This document shows, piece after piece, positions 20,834 to 30,891 of a stretch of DNA of 64,000 bases (position 1 is the stretch's first letter; every line of letters begins with the position of its first letter). Made by a program: the position numbers and the translations under genes. The notes under the pieces are model-generated. The model was not told the DNA's origin, ran no database searches, and saw only the letters and a program-made list of their open reading frames with translations. This stretch comes from Heloderma charlesbogerti (Eukaryota; Chordata; Lepidosauria; Squamata; Helodermatidae): contig JANEZZ010002659.1 of NCBI GenBank assembly GCA_026122225.1, positions 186,001 through 250,000 on the forward strand. Reading direction: 5' to 3'.

Positions 20834-21239
20834 TGGGGATGTTGGAGAACTGTGCAATGGAACCAAATGAGTTCAGATTCTCATGAATCCAACCCATGGA
20901 TTCCACAGCTGAGTGACTTTCCCCCCATTGGGCAGAATCTGTGGACTTGGCTTGTTGACCAACTTTCTAAGTTTCCTGAATTTTGTGCATCATAGGAAAA
21001 TACGACAACAACAACAATAATAATAATAATACCAGCCCAAAATATGCATTTCCCTCCATGGGGCTAAAGCAAGAAAATGCATGTTTGGGGGAAATTTGCA
21101 CGTTTTTGCACATGAGAATTTGCACAAATTCAGAAACAAAAAAAATACGATTCCATTGATGGGTGGACGATGGAACAAAAGGTGCCTGACAATCCACAAA
21201 ACAGACAGAATAGATTTTACCTGATTCATACTATCCTTA
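20834..21239. mobile_element. hAT-like MITE, related family Q2 (406 bp)
   Basis: Termini TGGGGATGTTGGAGAACTG and ATACTATCCTTA are flanked by an exact 8-bp duplication ATGCATGC (20826-20833 and 21240-21247). The interior has 'gaaatttgcacg', 'gagaatttgcacaaattcag' and a CAA/ATA microsatellite (21002-21030). Relatives are 33937 onward and 39440-39611. Confidence 0.85.
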
Positions 21240-21247
21240 ATGCATGC

Positions 21248-22049
21248 ACATGGTTACTCAAGTAAAGCCTCTTCTGATCTGCTCCAAACACACGCCTGGC
21301 AGTTCTAGCCCATGGGTCCCATGCACCCCCCCTTGCATTCTTTTAATGCATGGGTGGGTGTCATCTGAACATCATGTGCACACTGAATGTTTGGAGCAGA
21401 GAGCAGGATCATGCCTACGATCCCCGTGCCGGGCGGCCCTAAACTAGCTGCCAGTAACTGGCGCCCAAGGTGAACCATGCCGTCGACACCCCCACCCCCA
21501 AGCCCCATGGGCAGATCTAGGTTGAAGTTTTTGGTAAACTGGGAAACATTTTGCCCCTATTTTCCGTTTAACATTTTTAAGCATATTTATTTAAACAGAA
21601 GCACAATTATTCTATTTTTCCGTCCGTCCGTCTGTCCAACCAATGTCTCTGAGATCAGATAAGACAGAGACATGAAACGTTCAGAATGGATTTGTATCTG
21701 ACAGCTAGGCTACATTTCAGTCTGATTTCAAATAAAAATGCATTTAAAATGTTGATTATACTTATTGTTATTTTATTTGTATTTTTTTAATTTGCATTTT
21801 CCCCTCGAATCTGGCTCTCCACTCCACTTGGTGCCCTAGGCAGCTGCTTTCTTCACCTATATGGATGGGCATCCCCTATCCCTACCCCTGATCTCCATGA
21901 GATCAGTTGGGGAACTATCCATGTGCAACTCCAGACAGAAGGGTGAGATCTCCTTTTCCAGCATTCCCAATTTCTTAGAGCACGATACAAGCAAAGTCAA
22001 GCACCTTCAAGCCACTTTCGTGCCACTGGGGATGGTGCAGGCATCCGAC
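21248..22049. other. Unassigned sequence with possible MITE pieces
   Basis: Phrases at 21425-21478 and 21805-21850 ('ggtgccctaggcagctgc') resemble ends of a GGCCGGCCC-type MITE also glimpsed at 23435-23500, but no boundaries can be drawn. Confidence 0.35.
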
Positions 22050-22530
22050 TAGGTATGGGAGTTCATCAGGCTCACCCCCAGACCACACCTGTCGAGCCTC
22101 TGGCCTCGCTCGCCCCCGCTTGCAGCCCCCTGGATGTTCCCTGCACTCACCCGGACCTGTCTGTGGGCGCCTGCCATTTTCCCAAGCTGGTTTTTACAGA
22201 AAAAAGGAGGACTTTAAAAATGTGCATATTTAAATATATGTAAATCCAGGCCGGGAAAGGCTGATCTATGCAATATTAGAGGTGTAAGTGGCTCATTATG
22301 CCTGTAACGTTGTGCATATCAACCTTTTCCAGCCCGAATTTGCCCTTGTTTAAATGTGCGCATTTTTAAGGAACTCCTTTTTTCTGTAAAAGCCAGCTTG
22401 GGAAAATGACAGGCGCTCATGGATGGGGTCCAGGGTGAGTGTGGGCAGCTCAGCAAGCTCATGAGGGCTTGAGCGTGGGTCCGGGGAGGCCCCCGCCAAA
22501 ACCAGACAGGGGTGGATCCACCCATCCCTA
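22050..22530. mobile_element. hAT-like foldback MITE, related family Q3 (481 bp)
   Basis: Termini TAGGTATGGGAG and CACCCATCCCTA have flanks catccgac and catgccac, matching at six of eight positions. The interior is one long hairpin. The arm at about 22165-22235 ('cattttcccaagctggtttt' onward) is the inverse of about 22345-22425 (ending 'aaagccagcttgggaaaatg'). An outward 'gggtgagtg' lies at 22434. Confidence 0.75.
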
Positions 22531-23511
22531 CATGCCACTGGGTGGATTCGACACACATTTCATTTCCCCTTGAAACCAATTGACCTGAACATGTTCCTAC
22601 TCTTCCCCGCCCCCTTTTAAAAAAAACAAGTGATGACCCAGGGAAGGACCCTGGAAGGAGGGAGGTTTCCACGGGTGTCCCCCCCCCCACACACACACAC
22701 TGTGGCCCTGGTCCATTCCAGCAACTGCAATGTTGTAATTAGTCAAGAAGCCACCATGGGTAGTGGGGGGATTGCTACCACAAGTCAAAGGTCTCACTAC
22801 TCAGGGAAACTTGCTCTTGCTTGTGGATTTCATGGCTTTTTGTGGGTGCAAAACAAAAGGAAAGCCCCTTGGCTGTTTCTGTCCAAGGTCACATCTCCCT
22901 CCTCCCGAGCAATAGTCCATGGCTGAATGTGCTGAACTGTCTTTGGCTGCAGGCAGGGTGCCAATGAGAAGCCTCTGCCTCACCTGCTGCCCTTGCTCAG
23001 CCTCTGGCTTTTCCTCAACCATCTTGAACACCCACTTAATTATGCAAAAGGAAACAACACATGACATGCCGTGTCAATTGCTGCACCATAGCGCTTGAAC
23101 TCTGACGCTCAGTTGGTGCCCCTCTCCAACTCCTTTCTGAGAGCAGGCATCCCTGTTTGCTCCAGCCCAGTTATACTCTCAAATGACATATCCATTACAT
23201 GGGCCTGCTGGTGGCGTTGCTTGGCTCCAAAATGTTGGCATGCCCCATTCCCACAAACACAGGAGCTGGAGGGCCGAGGGTCAAGGGTTTGCAAGGGAGG
23301 TGGGAAAGAAGCCTAGCTAGGAAGGAAGGCTTGCACTGGAGCTCGGATTCTAAGCATGACTGCCGAAGCAGCAGCACAGCTGTCCATAACACACAGCCCA
23401 AGGAACTGGGCAGGATCAATGTTTTGCCAGCAGAGCCGGCCCTACTGTTAGGCAGAGTGAGACCATCGCATCAGGTGGCAGATGCTGGGAGGGGGCAGCA
23501 AAGCGTTGAAG
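22531..23511. other. Unassigned sequence
   Basis: A C-run followed by (AC)n at about 22680-22700. No gene or family is recognised except a possible MITE end near 23435-23500. Confidence 0.4.
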
Positions 23512-23524
23512 TAGAAAGTTGTGT

Positions 23525-23615
23525 TGTTGTTGTTGTTGTTGTTGTTGTTCAGTCGTTCAGTCGTGTCCGACTCTTTGTGACCCCATGGACCATAGCACGC
23601 CAGGCCTTCCTGTCC
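23525..23615 (-). mobile_element. BovB LINE, 91-bp 3' end insertion
   Basis: Only the last part of BovB is present, with its (AAC)n tail read as (GTT)n on this strand (23525-23550) and the terminal 'cagtcgtgtccgactctttg'. It is flanked by an exact 13-bp duplication, TAGAAAGTTGTGT (23512-23524 and 23616-23628). This shows a severely 5'-truncated target-primed insertion. Confidence 0.9.
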
Positions 23616-23628
23616 TAGAAAGTTGTGT

Positions 23629-24879
23629 GCGTGTGTTTAATAATTTGCTTTTTATGAGGTCATAAGCATAACTGTTCATTGAACAACAATACAACACAAC
23701 GAAAGGTCTCAATATGGAATAAATGCACCACCCCACAGAATTCAAATTCACTGAAGGGCTCAGTGCATTTATGGATCATACAGAGTAAAGTTATTACAGA
23801 GTAATGTCATCCTTTCATCCAGTTCGAGGCAGTATCCAGTGCTGTCCAAGCAGCAGCAGGACCCACCGCTTGTGCAGTGGTGATTTAGCACTTCAGATCA
23901 GAACCGGAAACAAGTGGAAACGCTCATTTCCAGAAAGGGGCAGGTCAGAGGTGTGCACATAATGGCGCTCTGCCTACCTGCCCTGATGGGGAAATATGCA
24001 TTTCAGCTCATTTGGGGGCTTGCTTTGTGAAGTGCTAAATCCACGTTGCGCCAGCCATGAGTCCTGTTGGCGCAACAGGATCGGTAGGAGCGCAGCGGCC
24101 CTGTTGGAAACTACCCCAGGTCTCTCCATAGAGTTCCACGAGTGAGTGGTGGATGGACATGGACATGGACATGGAGGCACACCTCCAGCAGCAAAATATC
24201 TTGGACAATCCCTGTTCACCAGCACCAGCCAGGCATCAACTGAGAGTTCATTTAAGAGACTTCATGGCCTCACCCTTCCTGGTGGATCAGTGGAGGCTTT
24301 GATTCCGGATCTGGAAGCTCTTCAGTAAGGATCTCATCCTCAAGTGCAGAGTCAGACAAGCACTCTGCTCTCCAGTGGTGTCTTCTGCCTGGTTTCACCA
24401 TTCTCCTTCTTCTTGGATATAATCCTGGAGGGTGGGATGGGAGGAGTACATGCATGTGGCAAGGGAACTACATCCAGGTCTGTGGACTCAGTGTTGTCCA
24501 AAGTTGGGTTGTCTTTCATAGAGACTGTCTTGGAGTGCCCACTAGGAGGCACCAACCCCTCCTGGTCCCAGCATGCAGAATCCACGGACGCAATGCGGTC
24601 CTGTCCCCATCTTATGCAGACTCTGAGAGCCATCAGGCCCCAACCGTGAAATTTCAGCTCACAAATGCAGATGAGAATAGCAGCAACCTGGCTGATAATT
24701 ACCTGGTTTAAATCCTCACCCTGGGAGGCTGAGGCCCAAGGTGAATGAACAATGGGAAACACCACCCCCACACTAAGGTGTTGATGGGGCTAACACGGAA
24801 CAGTGCTCCGAGGTTCCTCAGCGTCCCCGGCGACACTTCTGAATGACAGCCAACAACTCGCTCTCCGTATGGAAGAGGT
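23629..24879. other. Unassigned sequence
   Basis: A short (GGACAT)n run lies at about 24155-24175. No gene or repeat family is recognised. Confidence 0.4.
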
Positions 24880-25620
24880 ACGGCGTGGCTTTGACAAACA
24901 CTCACAGGAAAATAATAAAGTGGCAAACTAATTTTGCATCGGCCACACTTACCAGAGCATGAAGATCCTCTGAAAAGGAGACATCTTGTGCCATCTATCT
25001 TCCTTAAACACCCAAGCTGTGACAAAGTGGAAAGCAAAATTATGATGAATGATGGGACAGGTTTCCGTCGGTACCTGGGCGCTTTAACCTGGCGGAATGG
25101 GTGCTAATGAAAAACAGAACTTCTGCTGGTGGGAGGAGAGGCGATTTTCTTGAAACACACACAAATGCACACAAGTCTTTATTATAAATCGGTGCTTCAT
25201 TTCCATCAAAAGTGCATAATGAAGGCGCATCTCGTGACATAAATTAAAGCCGGCAAGTGATAGGTCAGCATTGCGCCATGTTGTGCGAAGACGAATGGCC
25301 CCCAATCCCTTGACAGTGGCTGTATCTCATTTACAATTTTTTGAGTACATTTCCCGATTGCAAGGGGAACATGGCGAGGTTTTGTTCGTCAACAGCATCA
25401 GCGTCATTTATTTTACTGCCTCATTTGAATATGATGAATACTGGAGCCCTTTATTTGTTCACAACAGCCAAATAATTGTAGATCCACCAGTTTCTCAGCA
25501 ATTAATCACGGGACAGGGATTTCCCCCCCCCACCTTTCTCCCCCAACATTCCACTATAAACATGACATTGAACAATAAAAAACATTAACCTTTGCTTTGC
25601 AGCAACAGAAATAGATACAC
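24880..25620. promoter_or_regulatory. Candidate conserved non-coding element (strongest)
   Basis: A long repeat-free stretch dense in developmental-factor-like words: AAACTAATTTTGCAT, TTTATTATAAATC, CATAAATTAAAGCC, GTCATTTATTTTACTGCC, CAAATAATTG and GCAATTAATCAC. Composition and lack of decay contrast with neighbouring repeats. No exon structure is seen. The conservation claim is inference. Confidence 0.45.
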
Positions 25621-26278
25621 ACACACAAACATCAAAGATCCACTCGCCTGTTTCCTGCAAGGTTAGTGGTCTGTAGTCGGTTTCTTTCAGATTAATAATT
25701 TATGTAGTTCCATTTTTGTCTCATCCCTCCCCACAAGCTTGGGAGGGGAATTACAATGGTGAAAAATATAATAGAGGTAATAACAGACCCATCTACCTCC
25801 GTTGAGGCTCTGGAAGCTGCGGGGCTGGTAAAAAAAAATTCTGCTTAGATGTGTGCAGAAGGACGATGCATCAATGGCAAACACCCCATGTTCCATCCCT
25901 GACAAATGCAGTTAAAATGGATATGTAACCACTGGCCTGTGTGCCTAATCTAGCCTGCAGGACACCACATCGATCTGGCCCATGCCACCTCTTGAGGTCC
26001 TTCCAGGGGAAGCAGCTTAGACTCTAAGCTGCACCCCCTGGAGGAATCCTATCCCAGGGCAACCCCGCCACTACCTGCAATCTGATATTGGAGATAACCG
26101 CAGGAGTTCCCTTGCTGGAGTGCACCAGCAGGGGAACCCCCACCATTAAAGCAGCCACTCTTCCCTGTGTGGGCAAGTCCCAACCCTCACCACTAATCAC
26201 CCCCATTGCTACCTCCAATCGGAGACAGGAGCGTGGGGGGGCAGCACCACAGGACTCATCCATGCATGGGGAAGTGTG
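25621..26278. other. Unassigned sequence
   Basis: No gene or repeat is recognised. Confidence 0.4.
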
Positions 26279-26808
26279 TGTCAGGGTGGACACTGAGCCC
26301 ATAGAATCCCAGAGTAGTTCTGATTCTGAGGAAGAGCAGTCGCTCCTGGGAGAGGAGTGCGCTCCTTTTTCCCAGGGCCAACAGCTGACGGAGATTCCTC
26401 CCACCGGCATTCCTAGCTTAGATAGCAGTCCTGGGAGTGACAGAGCGCGGGAAGCAGACTTGCTGGACGCGTGACGCCGACGCAGAGAGTGGCGCCAAAT
26501 GGAGGGCGCAGAAAGGAGGCATAGTGCCCGGTTGGCGCGCAAACAATGGCTGCGCCCAGAGGATCCAAGGGAAAAGGGGAGGGACTCTCCCTAGCCCTTA
26601 AGTTCAGGGGTCTGCCAGTAATTCCCTTTCAAACGAGGACCAACTGTTCCAACTTAGGGCATAGGTATTCTGCTGCTCATATCTAGTTGCTAACGGCAGA
26701 GTTGTTAAGTTGTAAAAGAAGAATAAAGCTTTGAAAAGAATCCCTTTGTCTGTGTCTGGACTTGGCTACTGGATTAGACTGAGAGAGGCCTCCAAGGAGC
26801 CCTTGACA
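26279..26808 (+). mobile_element. Probable solo LTR (about 530 bp)
   Basis: It begins TGTCAGGGTGGACAC and ends GAGCCCTTGACA, giving inverted TGTCA...TGACA ends. Flanks gtgtg and gcgtg match at four of five positions. An AATAAA signal (about 26722) is followed by 'ccctttgtctgtgtctggac', a layout like R/U5 of a retroviral or Gypsy-type LTR. No internal gag or pol sequence is next to it, so it would be a solo LTR. The class cannot be told from this. Confidence 0.5.
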
Positions 26809-26989
26809 GCGTGCTCTTAGAGTGAAGATAGCAGCAGAGGTGGGGGGTGGCCTGGGCTTTCTCTGTGCTGGCAGGAGGACAGTTCTGTGCCGCCTTCCAG
26901 CACAAAGATAAAAAAGAGAGAAAGGGGTGCCATAAGGGGGTAAGGCCATGCCCCCTGACATCATCTATCCCCCACTCCAAAACTGTTTT

Positions 26990-27350
26990 GCACCCCTGAG
27001 TTAAAAGGATCTCCATTGGTAGCAGGGCTTGGAAAGGCCTTCTGACCATGATCCTGAGTTAAAAGGATCCCTGCCAGTAGGTGGAGTTTTCCATTAACAG
27101 CTGGTTGGCCGCTGTGTGAACAGAATGCTGGACTAGATGGACCTTGGTCTGATCCAGCAGGGCCCTTCCTATGTTCTTAATAGCAGGGGTTGGGAAGACC
27201 TTCTGCCCAAGAACCAGAATGAAAAGGATCTCTACCAGTAGCAGGTGTCAGAAAGACGTTCTGTCAAAGATCCTGAGTTAAAAGGGTCTCCACCAGTAGC
27301 AGGACCCAGAAAGGCCTTCTGCCCAAGATCCTGCCTGGCTGCTACCACTG
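26990..27350. repeat. Minisatellite-like array, about 60-bp units
   Basis: Units of the form 'gagttaaaaggatctcca', 'gtagcaggacccagaaaggc', 'cttctgcccaagatcctg' recur at least four times with divergence. The array is split by a LINE tail at 27100-27180. Confidence 0.65.
27100..27182 (+). mobile_element. CR1/L2-like LINE 3' tail fragment
   Basis: 'ctggttggccgctgtgtgaa', 'gctggactagatggacc' and the end 'tcctatgttcttaa' match the terminal part of the LINE family at 38.4 and 47.7 kb. Confidence 0.7.
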
Positions 27351-27629
27351 TAAGGAGGCCATACCAGGCTACAAGGATCTGGCTCCTTCCTAGGCTCCAT
27401 AGAGGGGAAAGGAGTCCCACCACCTTCCTAGGATAGCTCAATGCCTCAATTTCTGAAACCTGTTTCTAACAAGGGAAGGTTTTGCCATCTGTACAGCAGT
27501 CTCTTCCAAGTACGGCATGGGATGGGGATCTACTGGAGAGATGCTTCTTTCAAGACCACCACCTTCAGAGGCATGTTTGGTGGGGACCCAAGAGAGGGAT
27601 TTTTTGGTGCCAACCCCTGCTGTTAAGAG

Positions 27630-27925
27630 CATAAGAAGGGCCCTGCTGTGGAACTCCCTCCCAAGGGAGGCCAGGTTGGATCCCTCTGTGCAGTCTTTCC
27701 AATGGCAGACAAAGACAGCTTTATGTAAGAAGGTCCTTAACCTGTAAGTGGGTCTGCTGGGTTGGGCACTGTTTTTATTTTTTTTATTCTGCAATTGTTA
27801 TATTTTAATTGTATTTTAATGCATTTTATTGTCTTAAATCAATTTGAATTATGCGTCTAAGCTGCCTTGAGTGCCGTTTTCTTGGTAGAAAGGTGGGGTA
27901 TAAATCAAACAAACAAATACACATA
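27630..27925 (+). mobile_element. L2 LINE 3' end
   Basis: Degenerate C-terminal coding reads LWNSLPREARLDPS, then a 3' UTR ('gctgccttgagtgccgtttt', 'aggtggggtataaatcaaac'). The LWNSLP motif is typical of L2/CR1-type C-termini. Confidence 0.7.
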
Positions 27926-28082
27926 CAGATTTTGTTTAATCTGTTCCATGTGTGTTTCATGGATTCTCAGGCATCTTTCGTCCTGTCATCCCTCACTGGC
28001 AGAATCACATTTTCCCCCCCATTTGGAATAATATGCAAAAACAAGTCTGCTGCAATTTACATAACTTTCACTGACACATAAA
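27926..28082. mobile_element. hAT-like MITE fragment, family Q4
   Basis: 'atggattctcaggcatcttt' and 'ccctcactggcagaatcac' parallel 'tggattgccaggcacctttt' and 'cactcacagacaggcg' in the complete copy that begins at 28083. The termini are missing. Confidence 0.5.
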
Positions 28083-28494
28083 TAGGGATGTACGGGCTGT
28101 GTAAAATCCACTCTGTCTGTCTTTCTTGGATTGCCAGGCACCTTTTGTTCCAGCGTCCACTCACAGACAGGCGCGAATAGTGGGTTTTTTTGTCATGCAG
28201 AAAAATACGCAAATAATTATGTAAGAGGTTTCGTAAGAATATACACAATTTACTTTAGTACATAATGTTTAGCATATTATCCCCCATTCCATTCAACTCT
28301 TCCTCAGCAGAAATGTGCATAATTTCCTACAAATAATTATGCGTACATTTCAAGAAAGTAAAAAAAAAAAACACGTCCGGAAGTCCACAGACTCTACGCG
28401 CCCTGAGGGGTTCACTCCGCAGCAAATTCCGCAGGTCGGGTTCTTAGAAATCTGAGCTCATTTTAGTTTGTCTCGAATTTCTCCAGCATCCCTA
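28083..28494. mobile_element. hAT-like MITE, related family Q4 (412 bp)
   Basis: Termini TAGGGATGTACGGGC and CTCCAGCATCCCTA are flanked by cacataaa (28075-28082) and cacataac (28495-28502), matching at seven of eight positions. The AT-rich interior has inverted 'gcaaataattatg' and 'caaataattatgcg' stems. Confidence 0.82.
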
Positions 28495-28671
28495 CACATA
28501 ACATCTCCGCTCAGTGTACGATCAACGAGCAGAGCACACACAAAGAGTGCTACAAAGCAGAGGCTGAAGAGAAATCAGAGATGCATAAAATGTTTTGCTT
28601 TAGTATTTTAGTGGCATATACTATATTAGAGTCTTTTCCAGTAAGTTTTGTATTTTCGTATGACTAAATTT

Positions 28672-28822
28672 GGGCCAGCCTTCCCCAACCTGGTGCTCAC
28701 CAAACGTGTTGGGCTACAACCTCCATCAGCCCCAGCCAGCATGGACAATGGTCAGGGATACTGATAGTTCCAGCCTGAAACATCTGGAGGGCATGTGGTT
28801 GGAGAAGGCTGCTCTAGATTTA
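28672..28822. mobile_element. hAT-like MITE family N copy
   Basis: 'cagccttccccaacctggtg' opens the copy, 'gagaaggctg' closes it, and 'catctggagggcatgtggtt' lies inside. The central 'cagccccagccagcatgg' is the family core. Confidence 0.75.
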
Positions 28823-29315
28823 GCCACTCCTTGGAAATGCCAAGGGCTGCTTGATAAGAGGCCGAGGCCTGCCTGTGGGCCTAGGTTAGCCTCCCCTGGG
28901 CTAGAAGGTTCAGCACTGAGCAATAGTCCACCAACAGCAATAGTCCGCCAAAGTACAATAGTGAATTAGTCCGCCAATACACAATAGTCCAGCTCCACAG
29001 TGGGGAATCTGGCAGTAAGCCTTGATGTGAGCATAGGAGCACAAACAGAGTATCCTTGTTCTCTGTGAAATGTCAGAGAATGTGGACAGAACTGCCCTCG
29101 TGTCTTATCCCATAATTCCTTGCCTCTCCTCTTTCCTGATGAAGTCCCAGGGCATGTATGCAGCAGAGAGTGTCCCTTTTAGCACTCTGAATTTTGCCTG
29201 AGGCTTTGGAAAAGAAATGCTTCAGAGATGCCCAAACCATGGTGTCTCTGAAAAAAGACAAAACAAAACCAACAACAACAACAGAATCTAGACACACTTT
29301 AGTACTAGACAAGAT
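28823..29315. other. Unassigned sequence
   Basis: A short irregular repeat of 'caatagtcc.cca' (28921-28990) and an (AAC)n run near 29266. No gene is recognised. Confidence 0.4.
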
Positions 29316-30782
29316 TAGGGATGTACGAATCCTCCTTACCTTTCTTTCGTCGGGGGTTGGCTAGGGGGGAGGCGATCCGTTCCTCCCCCGGAATCCTCTG
29401 GGGGGGGGGAGGTGATCAGTTCCTACCCCTCAGAATCCTGCCAGGTGGCGCCGCTCCGCAGCAAGTCCACGGAGCCGCCAGCCAGGCCAATCCGCAGCAG
29501 GGCCTCTGTCCGCTGCCGGGCTGCTGTGGACGCAAATGGTGTCCTGCATAGGGGACGCCATTTGCGTCGCTGCTTTAGCCATGATAGCATGGCTAAAGTA
29601 GGGATGTACGAAAATCACTCACCTTTCGGGGATTATGCTGATGGTGGGGGGGGAGGCGTTCCATCCCTTCCCTCGTAATCCTCGCCGGGGGGGAGGCGCT
29701 CCGTTCCTCCCCCCCCCCCGGAATCCTGGCCGGCCGGCTGTGCTCTGCAGCGATTCTGCGGATCCGCCGGTTGGCTCCGCCAGCAGCCGGACATCTGGCC
29801 GCTGGCTAGCAGGGACGCAAAGGGCGGCGGCCGTAGCCGCCGCCGTTTGCGTCCCTGCAGTCAGCCGTGATAGGCTATGTAAATGTTTACGTAGCCTAAC
29901 ACGACTGATTTTTTAAAAAAATGCACATATGCAAATGGCGGCAGCCATGGCCACCGCCATTTGCGTTCCTTATTTTGGCACGTCTTAGTCTACGTAAACA
30001 TTTACGTAGACTAAGACGGCGAAAATAAGGGGAACGCAAATAGCGTAGCGTCTACGCTATTTGCGCTCCCCTTATTTTCGCCATCTTAGTCTACATAAAT
30101 GTTTACGTAGACTAAGACGTGCCAAAATAAGGAACACAAATGGTGGCGGACATGGCCGCCGCCATTTGCGTACGCGCGTTTGTTTTTTTTGGTTTTTTAA
30201 GTCAGCCGTGATAGGCTACATAAACATTTACGTAGCCTATCACAGTGTTTTTTTTAAATCTAGCCGGGATAGGCTACGTAAATCTTTATGTAGCCTATCA
30301 CATTTTTTTGTTTTTTGTTTTTTTTTAACCTGGAAATGGCGGCGGCGGAAGCTGGTTGGAAGACTGGCCGGCGCAGCCGCCGCAGCCGAACCACCACCCG
30401 AGCTGCCGCCGGAACCGCCACCACCAGGAAGATCCGCCCAAGGTAAGTCCCGTCCCGGGGGGGGGTGGGGGGCGGGCCATTCCACCACCGATTTCCGTGG
30501 CGGAACCTTTGTACATCCCTAGGCTAAAGCAGCGACACAAATGGCATCCCCTACACCATTTGCATCCCCGTTTTATTTACATAGCATATGGATGCCATTT
30601 GCGGCCGCACAGCGGAGCAGCAGGTAGCAGCGGCTAGATCCAGACCTGCCGAAGGCAGGTAGGATCTGGTCCGTGGGGACTTCGCGGGGGGGAGGGGGGA
30701 GCAGTCCATTCCGCCATGGACTCCAGACTTCTAAAGAATCTGGCCTCACTGGGGTCCGCGGGGGAATTCTCCACCATTCCTA
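29316..30782 (+). mobile_element. hAT-like MITE family P, copy 5 (host of copy 6)
   Basis: Termini TAGGGATGTACGAA and CTCCACCATTCCTA are flanked by gacaagat (29308-29315) and gacaagac (30783-30790), matching at seven of eight positions. Copy 6 is inserted at 29599-30521. Without it and one duplication this copy is about 536 bp. It has lost most stems but keeps 'aaatggtgtcctgca'/'ggggacgccattt' (29536-29571) and the B-end 'gaatctggcctcactggggt'. Confidence 0.85.
29599..30521 (+). mobile_element. hAT-like MITE family P, copy 6 (923 bp, nested)
   Basis: Termini TAGGGATGTACGAAAA and TTTGTACATCCCTA are flanked by an exact 8-bp duplication GGCTAAAG (29591-29598 and 30522-30529). Interior hairpins in order: GGCGGCGGCCG stem (29822-29852), GATAGGCTATG (29867-29903), AATGGCGGC (29932-29965), CTTAGTCTACG (29982-30018), AATAGCGTAG (30036-30066), CTTAGTCTACA (30084-30120), AATGGTGGC (30138-30170), GATAGGCTACA (30207-30243) and GATAGGCTACG (30267-30301). 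This is the same mirror order as copy 4, in the opposite orientation. Confidence 0.9.
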
Positions 30783-30891
30783 GACAAGACAACAGCAACA
30801 ACAAAGTGCAAAGTTTTGGCTATTGGGTGGTATAGAAATAAAAAATAAAATAAAGGGAAACAAACTTACAGGAGCACAGCTGAGTGGAGGG
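30783..30891. other. Spacer between two family P copies
   Basis: AT-rich text including 'ggtatagaaataaaaaataa', which resembles a LINE/SINE 3' end. It carries the duplications of both neighbours. Confidence 0.5.

Noticed and set aside
25271..25588. Open frame in the conserved-element candidate as an exon
   Set aside because: No bounding splice sites with consistent phase and no protein resemblance; the AT-rich motif texture fits non-coding sequence better.
26088..26474. Serine/glutamate-rich frame of 128 residues
   Set aside because: It crosses the predicted left edge of the solo LTR and has no recognisable domain or splice context.
30061..30522. A 153-residue open frame on the plus strand
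   Set aside because: It lies entirely inside MITE copy 6 and translates hairpin sequence. There is no family resemblance.
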